This document shows, piece after piece, positions 1-9,157 of a DNA stretch of 64,000 bases. The stretch's first letter is position 1, and each line of letters opens with the position of its first letter. Below the pieces are notes generated by a model. It saw nothing but the letters and a program-made list of their open reading frames with translations. It made no database searches and was not told the origin of the DNA. Origin of the DNA: Coprothermobacteraceae bacterium (GTDB lineage Bacteria; Coprothermobacterota; Coprothermobacteria; Coprothermobacterales; Coprothermobacteraceae); the NCBI GenBank assembly GCA_013178255.1, contig JABLWY010000001.1, positions 62,001-126,000 on the forward strand, given 5' to 3'. The translations under genes and the position numbers were made by a program.

Positions 1-615
1 TGTAGGTACGCTCCAAACCATAAGAAAATCATAAGCATACGCTGCATGGTGGTGGTTTCAATCCCTTGTAGGTACGCTCCAAACAAAACAACTCAACTGG
101 TATTGCGCGCTGGCTCGAGAGTTTCAATCCCTTGTAGGTACGCTCCAAACTTTCAGAAAAGGGTGCGGCCATGGAGCCATACTGACAAAGTTTCAATCCC
201 TTGTAGGTACGCTCCAAACAATCGAAAAGTTGTTGCCCAAAGTGGTGCAGCAACTGTTTCAATCCCTTGTAGGTACGCTCCAAACCATTTACAGATTTAT
301 CGCTACCTGGCGCTTTGATGGAGTTTCAATCCCTTGTAGGTACGCTCCAAACAGGTAAAAGCAAGATGAAGCAGAAAAACATCGACATGTTTCAATCCCT
401 TGTAGGTACGCTCCAAACCGTAGTTTTGGGCTTCTTGCAAGGCTTTTTCTAAGGGTTTCAATCCCTTGTAGGTACGCTCCAAACTGGACAGTAAAAGGCA
501 ATGGCCCATGCTTGGTTTCGTTTCAATCCCTTGTAGGTACGCTCCAAACGTTACTACATTCGCACGGTAGATTTTCTGCAGCAGCGTTTCAATCCCTTGT
601 AGGTACGCTCCAAAC
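1..615 (-). CRISPR. Type I-B CRISPR array, leader-proximal part (cut by the left window edge)
   Basis: Nine complete identical 30-bp repeats start at 55, 121, 190, 256, 323, 389, 455, 520 and 586, and the end of a tenth covers 1-18. The nine spacers are unique and 35-39 bp long. On the minus strand each repeat starts GTTTGGAG and ends ATTGAAAC. The latter is the usual 8-nt 5' handle of type I-B crRNAs, so the array is transcribed right to left, in the same direction as the cas genes. The newest spacers should be those near 585. No repeat shows decay, which agrees with this being the leader end. The total array length is unknown. Confidence 0.98.
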
Positions 616-790
616 GCCAGCTATGCCCATTATACCAGGGTTTGGCATTACACACAACTGCACCCCTTGGTGCTTCGCAATCCAGATTTCTATAACTCAG
701 TCCTCCTTAATGCTACACTTTTGAGCTTTTCGCCTTGTTGTCGAAGTCCAGGGCTTTTTGCTGTACCACACATCGACAACACTGAGGCTC
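616..790 (-). promoter_or_regulatory. CRISPR leader between cas2 and the first repeat
   Basis: This 175-bp non-coding stretch separates the cas2 stop codon from the first repeat. It contains the array promoter (629-657). Directly upstream of the -35 lies a small palindrome, GCACC at 660-664 against GGTGC at 669-673. Nearer cas2 is an inverted repeat with perfect 8-bp arms, 737-744 and 773-780. Its role as leader is inferred from array polarity and promoter position. Confidence 0.85.
629..657 (-). promoter_or_regulatory. Array promoter (extended -10) in the leader
   Basis: On the minus strand TTGTGT (652-657) and a perfect TATAAT (629-634) are separated by 17 bp. The -10 is preceded by TGG, making an extended -10 element. 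The expected transcription start is near 622, only about 7 nt before the first repeat at 615, as expected for pre-crRNA synthesis. Confidence 0.8.
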
Positions 791-1054
791 TCATATGAAG
801 CTCGAGGGTTCATTCTTGGGTTTTCCCATCGTCTCGCGCCTAGTATAGTAGACTTCTCGAAAAGAGTAAAACAAGACCGAATCCTCATCTTCTCTGATGA
901 CTTCTCTTAGATCACTTTTGAGCTTTTGGAACTTACTTTCACTAATCTCTCCTTCGAAAACCGAGTTCTGCACCCAAGTCAGGTACTTTCGAAAAACTTT
1001 CAGAACCTTGCTCACCCGTTCTTCATTTACGTCGTACACAGCTATGATGTACAT
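791..1054 (-). CDS. cas2: CRISPR-associated endonuclease Cas2
   Basis: An 87-residue Cas2 with the typical N-terminal strand MYIIAVYDVNEERV, whose Asp after the first beta strand is the conserved metal-binding residue of the family. Cas2 forms the structural core of the Cas1-Cas2 spacer integrase. It is the last gene of the cas operon, 3 bp after cas1, and sits next to the leader where new spacers enter. Its length is normal for the family and no damage is seen. Confidence 0.95.
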   Translation of the reverse strand: MYIIAVYDVNEERVSKVLKVFRKYLTWVQNSVFEGEISESKFQKLKSDLREVIREDEDSVLFYSFREVYYTRRETMGKPKNEPSSFI

Positions 1055-1057
1055 ATC

Positions 1058-2065
1058 TCACCAAAGCGCTTCATAGGGTTCATAAGACTTCTCGCCGATG
1101 ATGTGTTTCTCAATCTTGTATGCTTCCATTCGAATCAAGGTTCTATATGAGACTCTTCTACCCAATGTCCTGTGCTCCATTGTTGATTCTAGCTTTGAAT
1201 CGAATTCCTGAACAAATTCACGAGCTCCGGCTTCGCTCAGGTACAACCCACCTAGTCTCCGTTCAAAACTCCCATCTTTCAGAATTCCTTTGTTTATTAA
1301 GGCAAAGATAGCACGGTCTACGATTATGGGCTTGAAAACTTCAGCAATATCTAGATTCAGAGAAAAACTCCGGAAATTGGACTCGTGAAGGTAACCTATC
1401 CTAGGGTCAAGGTGAGTCTTGTAGATTTCTGAGAGTACAGTGGTGTATAGTAGAGAGTTGCCAAAGCTTATGAGAGCGTTCATTTGGTTTTCTGGAGGCC
1501 TTCTTGTTCTCTTTCCAAAACTGAACGAAGATGTGGCCACGATCTTATCGAAACAGCTGTAATATACTTCCCGAGCTCTCCCCTCCAACGCCATTAACTC
1601 AGGTATGGAGTCGTGCGAGACTAATTCGTTCTTGAAGGTGTCGAGTATTGAAATCTCGTGCTGCAAGTCTACATCCCGCCTATTGTAGTACGCCAGCACC
1701 TTAATCATATTTGAAACTGCGCCCTGCAAAAAAGCAGCTGCAAGCTTAACTCTTCGAGTGGTGTCAAGATAATGTTGAACCTGCTTAACTAAAATGAAGC
1801 CAGAGTTGTAATGCTCTCTAGGATAGAACGAGCCTACATAGTAGGTGTAGTAGTTGTAAAAGTGAAGTGTAATTTCGTACTTGCAGAGCAGTTCTAACAC
1901 ATCTTTGTTGAGGGTTATCTCCCCGAATATTTGAATCTCTCTGGTATTCTCAATCGGTATGAACTTCCTTTCGCCCTCTACGGTCTCAAAACACAGCGTG
2001 TTGTCCTTCCTTGATAGCTTTCCACTCTTGAAGATGTATATGACCTTACTCACGAAAAACACCAC
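1058..2065 (-). CDS. cas1: CRISPR-associated integrase Cas1 (type I-B)
   Basis: A 335-residue Cas1. It has an N-terminal beta domain and a helical catalytic domain with the expected metal ligands: Glu161 in LEGRAREVYY, His227 in GYLHESN, and Glu242 in LDIAEVFKP. With Cas2 it integrates spacers next to the leader. It overlaps the end of cas4 by 16 bp, so translation is probably coupled. The first codons lie inside cas4, and a start a few codons further in (around the VIYIFKSG stretch) cannot be excluded. Confidence 0.95.
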   Translation of the reverse strand: MVFFVSKVIYIFKSGKLSRKDNTLCFETVEGERKFIPIENTREIQIFGEITLNKDVLELLCKYEITLHFYNYYTYYVGSFYPREHYNSGFILVKQVQHYLDTTRRVKLAAAFLQGAVSNMIKVLAYYNRRDVDLQHEISILDTFKNELVSHDSIPELMALEGRAREVYYSCFDKIVATSSFSFGKRTRRPPENQMNALISFGNSLLYTTVLSEIYKTHLDPRIGYLHESNFRSFSLNLDIAEVFKPIIVDRAIFALINKGILKDGSFERRLGGLYLSEAGAREFVQEFDSKLESTMEHRTLGRRVSYRTLIRMEAYKIEKHIIGEKSYEPYEALW

Positions 2066-2550
2066 TCAAGGTAAGCGCAGTTTTTGCAAATAGACTTTTT
2101 CTCCAATTCTGGCGGAGTTTTAGATTTTGACAATTCTTCTAGATCGGAAATGAGAAGTTCTACTCGATGAATGGCATCATCGTCTAAGATGACCCATTCC
2201 TTTCTTTTTTCTTTGGGAAACATTAGTAACCCACGGCAGCCCAATCCTAACTTCTTGAGGGTATACATGTAGAATAAGAGCTGCAATCGTGCGCTCTCTG
2301 CTGCTGCAGAGGACTTCTTCACTTCACCGATTACTAGTTCTTCGCGTTCTCTCCTCACGATGTCGATCTGAATACTGTCCAGATTAACCCTTTTGAAGTC
2401 TCGCTCGTATGCATCCTCATCGACCAATCTACCAATTTCAAGTAGTGGATGATCTTGAAACGGCTTGATCTTATGAAGGTGAAACCATGCTTGTCTCTTG
2501 CAGTTTATGTAGCTCTCAACCAAGGTACCACTAACGAAAAACTCTACCAT
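2050..2550 (-). CDS. cas4: CRISPR-associated exonuclease Cas4
   Basis: A 166-residue RecB-like nuclease of the Cas4/Dna2 family. It shows the catalytic GEVKKS motif (ExK) and the iron-sulfur ligands: one Cys near residue 17 (SYINCKRQAW) and a C-terminal CKNCAYLEWC cluster. Cas4 helps select and trim PAM-containing prespacers for Cas1-Cas2. It overlaps cas3 by 7 bp and cas1 by 16 bp. Confidence 0.93.
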   Translation of the reverse strand: MVEFFVSGTLVESYINCKRQAWFHLHKIKPFQDHPLLEIGRLVDEDAYERDFKRVNLDSIQIDIVRREREELVIGEVKKSSAAAESARLQLLFYMYTLKKLGLGCRGLLMFPKEKRKEWVILDDDAIHRVELLISDLEELSKSKTPPELEKKSICKNCAYLEWCFS

Positions 2551-4889
2551 ATGGGGTTCTTTCCCCTCGTCAGAAAACCCTTCACAGGATCATAGAAATC
2601 GTCCAAATTGCCTAAAGGTACGTACAAGAAGCCGCAGTCTACGGGAGGCAAGTTTGTAATGTTCTTAGGCACTGATATCACATATTGATAGAAGATCCCC
2701 TTTATCGCGTCAAAAGCGTGCTTCCTCTCAAATCGGTCAGCAATGTTCCAGATTCTTCTGTACTCGGAAAATATTCTTTCAGCGTCGTCGTCGACAGACA
2801 CAAAGACGTCAAATTGCGGATACTCCTGATCTATGACCTTGAATTCCTCTGGGCTAGGGCTACCGGTGTAACGAAGCTCAGCCAAGGCTTTGATCAGCTC
2901 AGTGCTGTAGCCTTCCAGGTCTTTCCGCCTTGCCAACTCACGTTGGTAATTATCAAACACACGGCTGATTTCCGCCTCGCTGATACGCTTGCCCTCGATA
3001 AGCTTAACCGTAATGTCCACAAGGATTTGATCGTATATATAAGTCGCGAACTTGTGGCCATTCTGTTCGCGCAACCTGGTTATGTAGACGCGACCGTTTT
3101 CCTTGACTCCACTCCTGTTACAACGACCAGCAGCTTGTACAAGTGAATCCAAAGGAGCTATGTCTCGAAAGACTACGTCAAAGTCAATGTCGACACCAGC
3201 TTCGACAATCTGAGTTGAAACCAATACTTTGAATCTACCGTTCTTAGCGGCATCTATCCGCTCCAGTCGTTGCTTCGGCACCACGTGCGAAGAAAGGAAG
3301 CCGATCTCCGCACTGAACCGCTCCTTAAGTTTGTCGTACAGTTGCTCGGCCTCAGAGATGGTGTTAACAATGAAGGCATACCTCAGCTCATCGAGATCAA
3401 GCTTCTCAGCGAATTCGCCTATGGTGGATTCATCAAAATAGGTCTGGGCGTCCAAGATATACCTGCTTGGAATCTCCTCTGGTACAGCTTTGATTTCTGA
3501 ACCGACTTCAAATACAAGAGGCTTGGTGGCTGTCATGATTATGGCGTACGAATCCATAAAGTACAAGGCATCTGTTAGGACTTCTTTGATCAGTTTCCAG
3601 TGCTTTGTTGGTAGCGCTTGGATTTCGTCCAAAACGATGACGCTACGGCCCAATTTGTTAAACTTCCTAAGCATGCTGTTTCTGTTTGAAACAAGGGTAT
3701 GAAAGAACTGCACGAACGTGGTTACTATGAACTCGCTGTTCCAACCTTCTATCAGCAGTTCGGCCTCGTTGCCGCCGTAATCTTCTTCTTGGGTAGTGTA
3801 AGTCAAATCGCGCAAATGGTGGTGAATTAGCATGAGGTCTTGACTTACTGAACCCACCCTGAGTGAGAGCAAGTTCTCAATTACGCGAGCGTTCTGTTCC
3901 AATATATTAATAAAGGGTAAGACGTATATGATGCGGTACGCTACACCCTGATAGTCGTACAAGTAGTTTCTCAACATGTTGGCTAGCCGTAACCCGATAA
4001 GAGTCTTTCCCATCCCCGTAGGCAAGTTCAAATGGTAGATTCTTTCAAGAGTGGGAGCGCGGATCAACTCCTTGAAGTGTTCTACTGCCATTTGGTAACA
4101 GGTTTCGCGCATTCCGCTCAAAGGTGTCCTGCTCAAACTACTCCTGTATGCGTCAAACTCACGATCGCCTAACCACACGTCCGACCTGCGCATCGGAGTT
4201 GCGCCAATAACTACGTCGGTCTTATCTGCATCTAGCAAGCTTGAATAAAGGAGATTGTTCAGGAAGTAGTAACTCATGTCACTTGAGAGCCTGTTGCGCA
4301 ACCTCCGATAAGAAGATCGAAGTGAAAGTAATTCACTCTCAGTGAAGTCGTCAACCCAACTAAGCATGCCTTTCAGCGTAACGTGGGTTAAGCCCAAGAC
4401 TTGAACAAGTTTGTTAAATTCTTCTTCGTGTATTGACGAAACTTGGTCACGGAGTAAGTCCGCTTGGTTCACAACGTCGTTAGACATCAAGTCCAAAAAG
4501 TCTCTCAGATCTCCGTGGTGCTGCCTCACAAGGCAGAAAGAGCTTGTTAGTAGGTAAACCTTAGCATCTTCACACAAATCTAGTTTGCCTAGGTAAGACC
4601 GAACGGTGTAGTAGGCCGCCAAGGCTGAAAGTAACGCATGCTGGCTTTTCTTACTGGAAGGCTTACCTTTCAAGTGCTCCTGAAAGTAAGCGCTAGTCTT
4701 CCCTAGGTCATGACACAGCCCTATGAGGTACGCGACTTGCTGGATCACCTCTGGGTCTGCGATATCAGCAGCTTTACCAAAGCTTTCTCTCACCGTTTCA
4801 GCAGTGAGTCGTGCTACATTAAGCAGATGGTCCTCCAGCTTCTTTCCAGGATGGGAGAAGAACCCAGACGCTTCAGATAAAGACGACAT
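2544..4889 (-). CDS. cas3: CRISPR-associated helicase-nuclease Cas3 (HD plus helicase)
   Basis: A 781-residue fused Cas3. The N-terminal HD nuclease has His21 and His60-Asp61 (CHDLGKT), with further His residues at 84 and 124-125. The SF2 helicase has Walker A TGMGKT at 291-296, Walker B DEIQ at 421-424, motif III TATKP, and motif VI QAAGRCNRSG. Cas3 is recruited by Cascade to unwind and shred target DNA. It overlaps cas5 by 17 bp. All catalytic motifs are intact, so interference looks functional. Confidence 0.96.
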   Translation of the reverse strand: MSSLSEASGFFSHPGKKLEDHLLNVARLTAETVRESFGKAADIADPEVIQQVAYLIGLCHDLGKTSAYFQEHLKGKPSSKKSQHALLSALAAYYTVRSYLGKLDLCEDAKVYLLTSSFCLVRQHHGDLRDFLDLMSNDVVNQADLLRDQVSSIHEEEFNKLVQVLGLTHVTLKGMLSWVDDFTESELLSLRSSYRRLRNRLSSDMSYYFLNNLLYSSLLDADKTDVVIGATPMRRSDVWLGDREFDAYRSSLSRTPLSGMRETCYQMAVEHFKELIRAPTLERIYHLNLPTGMGKTLIGLRLANMLRNYLYDYQGVAYRIIYVLPFINILEQNARVIENLLSLRVGSVSQDLMLIHHHLRDLTYTTQEEDYGGNEAELLIEGWNSEFIVTTFVQFFHTLVSNRNSMLRKFNKLGRSVIVLDEIQALPTKHWKLIKEVLTDALYFMDSYAIIMTATKPLVFEVGSEIKAVPEEIPSRYILDAQTYFDESTIGEFAEKLDLDELRYAFIVNTISEAEQLYDKLKERFSAEIGFLSSHVVPKQRLERIDAAKNGRFKVLVSTQIVEAGVDIDFDVVFRDIAPLDSLVQAAGRCNRSGVKENGRVYITRLREQNGHKFATYIYDQILVDITVKLIEGKRISEAEISRVFDNYQRELARRKDLEGYSTELIKALAELRYTGSPSPEEFKVIDQEYPQFDVFVSVDDDAERIFSEYRRIWNIADRFERKHAFDAIKGIFYQYVISVPKNITNLPPVDCGFLYVPLGNLDDFYDPVKGFLTRGKNPIW

Positions 4890-5550
4890 GCGTCCCAGCC
4901 AGTGTCACGAACTGCGCTCTGATAGGTATTCTTTGCCCAGTCTCCTCATATACAACGTCAGCGTATTGTGTTACACTCCTATTCTCGTCGATAGATACCG
5001 GTATCCTCTCTTTGGCGAGTCGAAGCCCGGGTTTGAGAATAATGTCTGCTTTAGCCAGTGGAACCACGCTAGCAACTTCCGCTTCCCCAAATCCCTCTTG
5101 TTCTTCCACTCGATCCACAAAACGGAAGTTCGCTAAGAACTCGGACATGCCCAGATACGGTACAAAAAAGCAACGATGTTCACTCAAGTACTTAACTAAT
5201 TCGTCTTCTAGCAACGGCGACAATCCCTTCACGTAGATACGAAAGTACGCGTCGCGGATCAGTTCACAGGGAATTTGAGTCCTCCCGCCCCTAAGATCAA
5301 AACTCCGATCTTTAGTGTTTATGTAGTTTAGCGTTGACCTCGTCTTTCTTACAGGGTTGAGAATCGAAATGGCACATTCCATCTTCTCTAGGGCGCGTAC
5401 ATACTCATTCCTTCGTAAGCCAAGTATGGCCCCAACTATCCCCCTGACAGCAGTTGGTGGTGGAAAAGGGTAAGTCAGCATCGAGGTGTTAGTGTAGAAC
5501 TTCCTGAAGAGTCCGAAGTCTCCCCAAAGGTCAAACACAACCACTGCCAT
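4873..5550 (-). CDS. cas5: Cascade subunit Cas5 (type I-B)
   Basis: A 225-residue RAMP protein with the Cas5 N-terminal signature: FDLWGDFGLFRKFY, then YPFPPPTAVRGIVGAILG at residues 27-44. In type I-B, Cas5 caps the 5' handle of the crRNA. A glycine-containing loop near residues 86-92 (LRGGRTQ) resembles the family's later RNA-contact segment. It starts 3 bp after cas7 and overlaps cas3. Confidence 0.92.
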   Translation of the reverse strand: MAVVVFDLWGDFGLFRKFYTNTSMLTYPFPPPTAVRGIVGAILGLRRNEYVRALEKMECAISILNPVRKTRSTLNYINTKDRSFDLRGGRTQIPCELIRDAYFRIYVKGLSPLLEDELVKYLSEHRCFFVPYLGMSEFLANFRFVDRVEEQEGFGEAEVASVVPLAKADIILKPGLRLAKERIPVSIDENRSVTQYADVVYEETGQRIPIRAQFVTLAGTHVVFI

Positions 5551-5553
5551 GGC

Positions 5554-6480
5554 TTAGAACCCGAAGTGTCTAACTTCGAACCCTTTCTCTCTTAGCACCT
5601 CGTCTAAGGCAACATCACGGCCATTGTATTGAATCTTGAGCATGTCGCTTCCCTTGAACCGCACCCACTTGACTCGAGCCTTGTGTAATTCTAATAGGTC
5701 AACTAGACCACTGACTTCGATTGCGTAGTCTCGCGGGCCTCTGATCTCTTCGTCGCGCTTGTCACTCACGAGTTTCAATCCGTGCTCCAAGTCACCTATA
5801 TGAAAAGTGTCGTCTGAATACGCAACTTCCATGAGAAATCGCGGTGTCTGAGCTTTTGAAGTAGTGAATAAAGCCTTGGTCCCCTCCCACATAGCTTCAT
5901 ACATTAACTCTAGATCGCCATCACTTAGGTCAATGCCTTCAACATCTGCAACTTTGCCGTTCACTAAACCGGCGAAAGCGATCAGAGAATATGGCAAGAC
6001 ATATTTCTCAGTGAATGTACCCGCCTTCTTGCCCTCGTCAGAGGGCATAACAGTGATGCCCTTCACGAATTCAAGTTTGACTCTGTGCAAAGAGCGACCA
6101 AACTTGAACTGCACAGGCCCCGTTACCGCAATGCTGCCGTCGTCGATGTCCTTGTTACCCTTGATAGCAAAGGTGGCTCCAAACAACCTAAGATCGATGC
6201 ATTGCTCTAGAGCTTTTCGAGGATCGTTTCCGTACTTCTCGAGCCTTTTTGCCTTTGTCTCTCTGCCTTCCTCAACTTCAGCCTCGTAAATGAAGACGTC
6301 TAATCCTTTGTAGTCCTTCAAGTAGTCGCGTATGGTTCTCTTCAGCCGAACATCGGTGACGTAGTTAATCTTCGTTTCTTCATCGATTCTGGGTTTGTTC
6401 TCATCGTTAGGGTCGCCGTTAGGATTGGCGAATGTTACATCGTAGATGAACAGAATCTCTCTCCTGCCAACTGCACTCAT
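5554..6480 (-). CDS. cas7: Cascade backbone subunit Cas7 (Csh2 family)
   Basis: A 308-residue Csh2/Csd2-type Cas7 with the hallmark stretch DVTFANPNGDPNDENKP followed by VTDVRLKRTIRDYL. Several copies coat the crRNA spacer in Cascade. The start at 6480 is chosen because GGAGGTG sits 6-7 nt upstream and cas8b ends at 6483. The frame stays open upstream, but that would run into cas8b. The Csh2 type, together with Csh1, supports subtype I-B. Confidence 0.93.
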   Translation of the reverse strand: MSAVGRREILFIYDVTFANPNGDPNDENKPRIDEETKINYVTDVRLKRTIRDYLKDYKGLDVFIYEAEVEEGRETKAKRLEKYGNDPRKALEQCIDLRLFGATFAIKGNKDIDDGSIAVTGPVQFKFGRSLHRVKLEFVKGITVMPSDEGKKAGTFTEKYVLPYSLIAFAGLVNGKVADVEGIDLSDGDLELMYEAMWEGTKALFTTSKAQTPRFLMEVAYSDDTFHIGDLEHGLKLVSDKRDEEIRGPRDYAIEVSGLVDLLELHKARVKWVRFKGSDMLKIQYNGRDVALDEVLREKGFEVRHFGF

Positions 6481-6482
6481 AA

Positions 6483-8246
6483 TTACACCTCCTCGGTCCT
6501 TGTAGATTTCAGAATCTCCCAAACCAGATTCATGCCCAGGGCAAAGTAGAAGTTCATTTCAGGCACACTAATGTCCCATCGCCCTGGCTTCAACAGATAG
6601 AAGGATGCTTCTTCGAGAAGCCTCCGCGCACGATCGTAGGAGTCATACTCGAACAACTTAGCCTGCAATTTAGGCAGTAGCTCCTTGAAGTCGCGCTCAT
6701 CCATCTTGAGTCCCTTCAACTGGTTCAGGAATGGTTGGCTGCCTCTCTGCTCCTTTTGGATCTGCAACAGCAATTGGGTCGCTGCCCCTAAAAGTACCAA
6801 ACCCCTTTGCAGAGGCGCCCCCACCAACCCGTCAAAACGGTCCAGGAACTGGTCATAAACACGCCCACCGGTTTCCAAACCCTTCACCTCCAATGTACCA
6901 ACCTTCTTCAAAAAAACCAATACTCTGAGTCCATCGATCGATGCCCATCTAAAGGAGTTTTGGTTGTTCTGCAACAATTTCATGTATTCCTGGCGAATCT
7001 TCCTGATTAGGAACTCGAGTACAAAGGCAACATTCAGGCGAGTACCTTTCAACACTGCATCAGTCAGCTGAAGAAAGTACTTGTCTAAATCTGCTTCCTG
7101 CCTATTATCATCCGACTTGAAGAAGAACTGCCTGATGGTGGAAAAAGTGAATGGCACCTGTACCATTGGTTCGAACATGTTGTCCACGCTTGTTTTAGCC
7201 TGATATATTCTGCTCAACCTGGAAGGCAAGACATCGTTAACCAGTGCCAGGATCTTTTCAGCCCTATTTGACTTCTTTATGAAGAGGAAGTTTAAGGTGA
7301 TTGAATCACCGAAATCTTTAAGAAGTACAATAAGCTCCTTCTCGTCCATGGTGATGCGAGGCAGATTAGCAGTTATCAGTTCCCTTGTGCTATCCTCAAC
7401 GATCTTTAAGACATCTTCTATCGCAGACTCATTGGAAAGCGGCTGAGGTATTAGCTGGTAACTTAGGCCCTGCACAAACTTAAAAACCAACTTGCGCTCG
7501 ACATAGGCCTTGCCTGCCTCTAAGTCACGCACGCACGTCGGGCATATTGGAAAGTTCTTAAAGGATTCGCTCTTATTGAAGTTAACAAGAAAGCCATCTT
7601 TGTCCGTATTAAAGAAAGCGTAAGGAGACACGCCACCCAGTACAGTACCTCTCCGACCGCAAACGCTACAAGTACCTTTGCCCTCGAATCTGCTTTCCTT
7701 CTGATTGACAAGTTGAAGGAATATATCCTTGAACACATCCATGTCCCGTACAAATCTCTCCTCGTCTCCTTGCTTGAAAACAACTGTCACATACGTGTTG
7801 ACTTTCCTGTTCCTAGGCAGTTGTTCGAGAACGTCGCGCTCGATCTGCGCATAGTTCTTCTCCAAAACACCGCAGATGCGGCCCATCATCGTGCGCACGC
7901 TCTGGTCGAATTCAGAACTATCAGCTACCTTTTCAAAGAACTTGATTACTTTTTTCTTTACTGTTTTCTCGGGTGAATCGGTGTATTGAGCTGAAGGAGA
8001 CGGATTAGGACCGTTACCCCCGAAGCTCTTATACAACATTCTTCTGCAAAAGTCGTTCTTGAGGTCTGTTAACTCTATCCCACAATACGAATAGCCACCA
8101 TCCGTAGTTTCACAGATGACTATTTTCAAGACTTTGTCTTGGGGTTCCTTGTTCGGTTCGAACCTTTGCTGTATCAATTGTCCGATCTCATCCTCGTTGC
8201 TGACCCCTCGAACGTGCCGGCCTATGGTGGCAACGGCTTCAATCAT
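6483..8246 (-). CDS. cas8b: Cascade large subunit Cas8b (Csh1 family)
   Basis: A 587-residue Csh1/Cas8b, the large Cascade subunit that reads the PAM. A zinc-finger-like pair CxxC at residues 193-196 and CPTC at 235-238 is visible, as is usual for this family; the rest is poorly conserved and helical. The start at 8246 fits an AAAGGGGG ribosome site 7 nt upstream and gives an 8-bp overlap with the cas6 stop. The ATG two codons earlier is too close to that site. Confidence 0.9.
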   Translation of the reverse strand: MIEAVATIGRHVRGVSNEDEIGQLIQQRFEPNKEPQDKVLKIVICETTDGGYSYCGIELTDLKNDFCRRMLYKSFGGNGPNPSPSAQYTDSPEKTVKKKVIKFFEKVADSSEFDQSVRTMMGRICGVLEKNYAQIERDVLEQLPRNRKVNTYVTVVFKQGDEERFVRDMDVFKDIFLQLVNQKESRFEGKGTCSVCGRRGTVLGGVSPYAFFNTDKDGFLVNFNKSESFKNFPICPTCVRDLEAGKAYVERKLVFKFVQGLSYQLIPQPLSNESAIEDVLKIVEDSTRELITANLPRITMDEKELIVLLKDFGDSITLNFLFIKKSNRAEKILALVNDVLPSRLSRIYQAKTSVDNMFEPMVQVPFTFSTIRQFFFKSDDNRQEADLDKYFLQLTDAVLKGTRLNVAFVLEFLIRKIRQEYMKLLQNNQNSFRWASIDGLRVLVFLKKVGTLEVKGLETGGRVYDQFLDRFDGLVGAPLQRGLVLLGAATQLLLQIQKEQRGSQPFLNQLKGLKMDERDFKELLPKLQAKLFEYDSYDRARRLLEEASFYLLKPGRWDISVPEMNFYFALGMNLVWEILKSTRTEEV

Positions 8247-9027
8247 TGACATTCCCCCTTTCTGGAGTCCAAAACTCCCACATGCCAAAACCTTCTGAGT
8301 TCTTGGCACCTAGTCCCGTGTCATAGCTTGTCCCTATTAGTTCAATCGAACCTTCTATCTTGTATATGCCACTATATGCTTCTATTATGCTGTTTTTGAA
8401 ATAGACCAAGTGCCGGTTTCGCTCAGCCGAATACCTGTGCGGGACAACTTTCAGTTTCAGCTCAGCCAAGTCCTGCTTGGAAACCTCATATCCTAGTGCT
8501 TGCATGACTGCAACGTATTTCTTGCGAGCATTCTCCTCTAGAATTCGTTGGAACTCATCTTCGTCAGGCCTGAAGTAGTGAGTAATCTTCTTTCCGCTTT
8601 TCTCAAACGTACTGTATGTTGTCATAGGAGAAAGCATCCTTGCATACAACGTAGTTGTGAGCCTAGGCTCCTCAAGGACTTCTATGGCTGCCAGGGCAAG
8701 CTCGTTCCTACCCAACTTGAATTCCTTGCGCTCAAGTGCGTTGATGCCGAAGTCAGAAACAATCTCCCCAATAGCTGAGGAGAAGTAGAAACTTATAGAA
8801 CTGCCAAAAACTAGCGAATTCCCCAAAACTTTGCCGCGCTCAAGGATGCGCGAAAACGTGAACAGCTTAAAACGCCGTGTCCCGACGGTGAACCCCTCGA
8901 GGTACAGCTTAGAACGCAAGTCAGGTGAGAACACTTTGTAGATCAGGTGCTGCAACAAGTAGTTATAATGCACCGGAATCGCTATAGGATTGCCTTTAAC
9001 CTCACGAAATGTAAACTTTACTCGCAT
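8239..9027 (-). CDS. cas6: crRNA-processing endoribonuclease Cas6
   Basis: A 262-residue Cas6 with two ferredoxin-like folds. The C-terminal glycine-rich loop typical of the family (LGAKNSEGFGMW) lies near residues 239-250. His20 or His27 (PVHYNYLLQH) is the likely general base. Cas6 cuts the repeat to leave the ATTGAAAC handle. It is the first gene of the cas operon, about 55 nt downstream of the predicted transcription start. GGGGTG precedes the ATG. Confidence 0.92.
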   Translation of the reverse strand: MRVKFTFREVKGNPIAIPVHYNYLLQHLIYKVFSPDLRSKLYLEGFTVGTRRFKLFTFSRILERGKVLGNSLVFGSSISFYFSSAIGEIVSDFGINALERKEFKLGRNELALAAIEVLEEPRLTTTLYARMLSPMTTYSTFEKSGKKITHYFRPDEDEFQRILEENARKKYVAVMQALGYEVSKQDLAELKLKVVPHRYSAERNRHLVYFKNSIIEAYSGIYKIEGSIELIGTSYDTGLGAKNSEGFGMWEFWTPERGNVND

Positions 9028-9089
9028 GAAGACACCCCGTACGCAATGCTGAGGAACATATAGCCCTACACCCCTGCTCTGTGTTCAGC

Positions 9090-9118
9090 ATTATAACACA
9101 ACATTATGCATTTGTCAA
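9090..9118 (-). promoter_or_regulatory. cas operon promoter, perfect consensus
   Basis: On the minus strand TTGACA (9113-9118) and TATAAT (9090-9095) are exactly 17 bp apart, a perfect housekeeping-sigma promoter. The expected start is near 9083, 56 nt before cas6. A 7-bp direct repeat, TGAACAC on the minus strand, flanks it at 9119-9125 and 9081-9087, touching the upstream edge of the -35 and the start region. Confidence 0.9.
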
Positions 9119-9157
9119 GTGTTCAACTGCATTAGTTACGGCCTATAGAGGTTCAGG

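Noticed and set aside
29-724. Several overlapping reading frames across 29-724 on both strands with repeated CLERTYKGLK or VSIPCRYAPN units
   Set aside because: They are translations of the CRISPR repeats and spacers, not genes.
8150-8170. TTCGGTTCGAACC as a tRNA T-loop
   Set aside because: No acceptor, D or anticodon arms at the right distance; it is within cas8b coding sequence.
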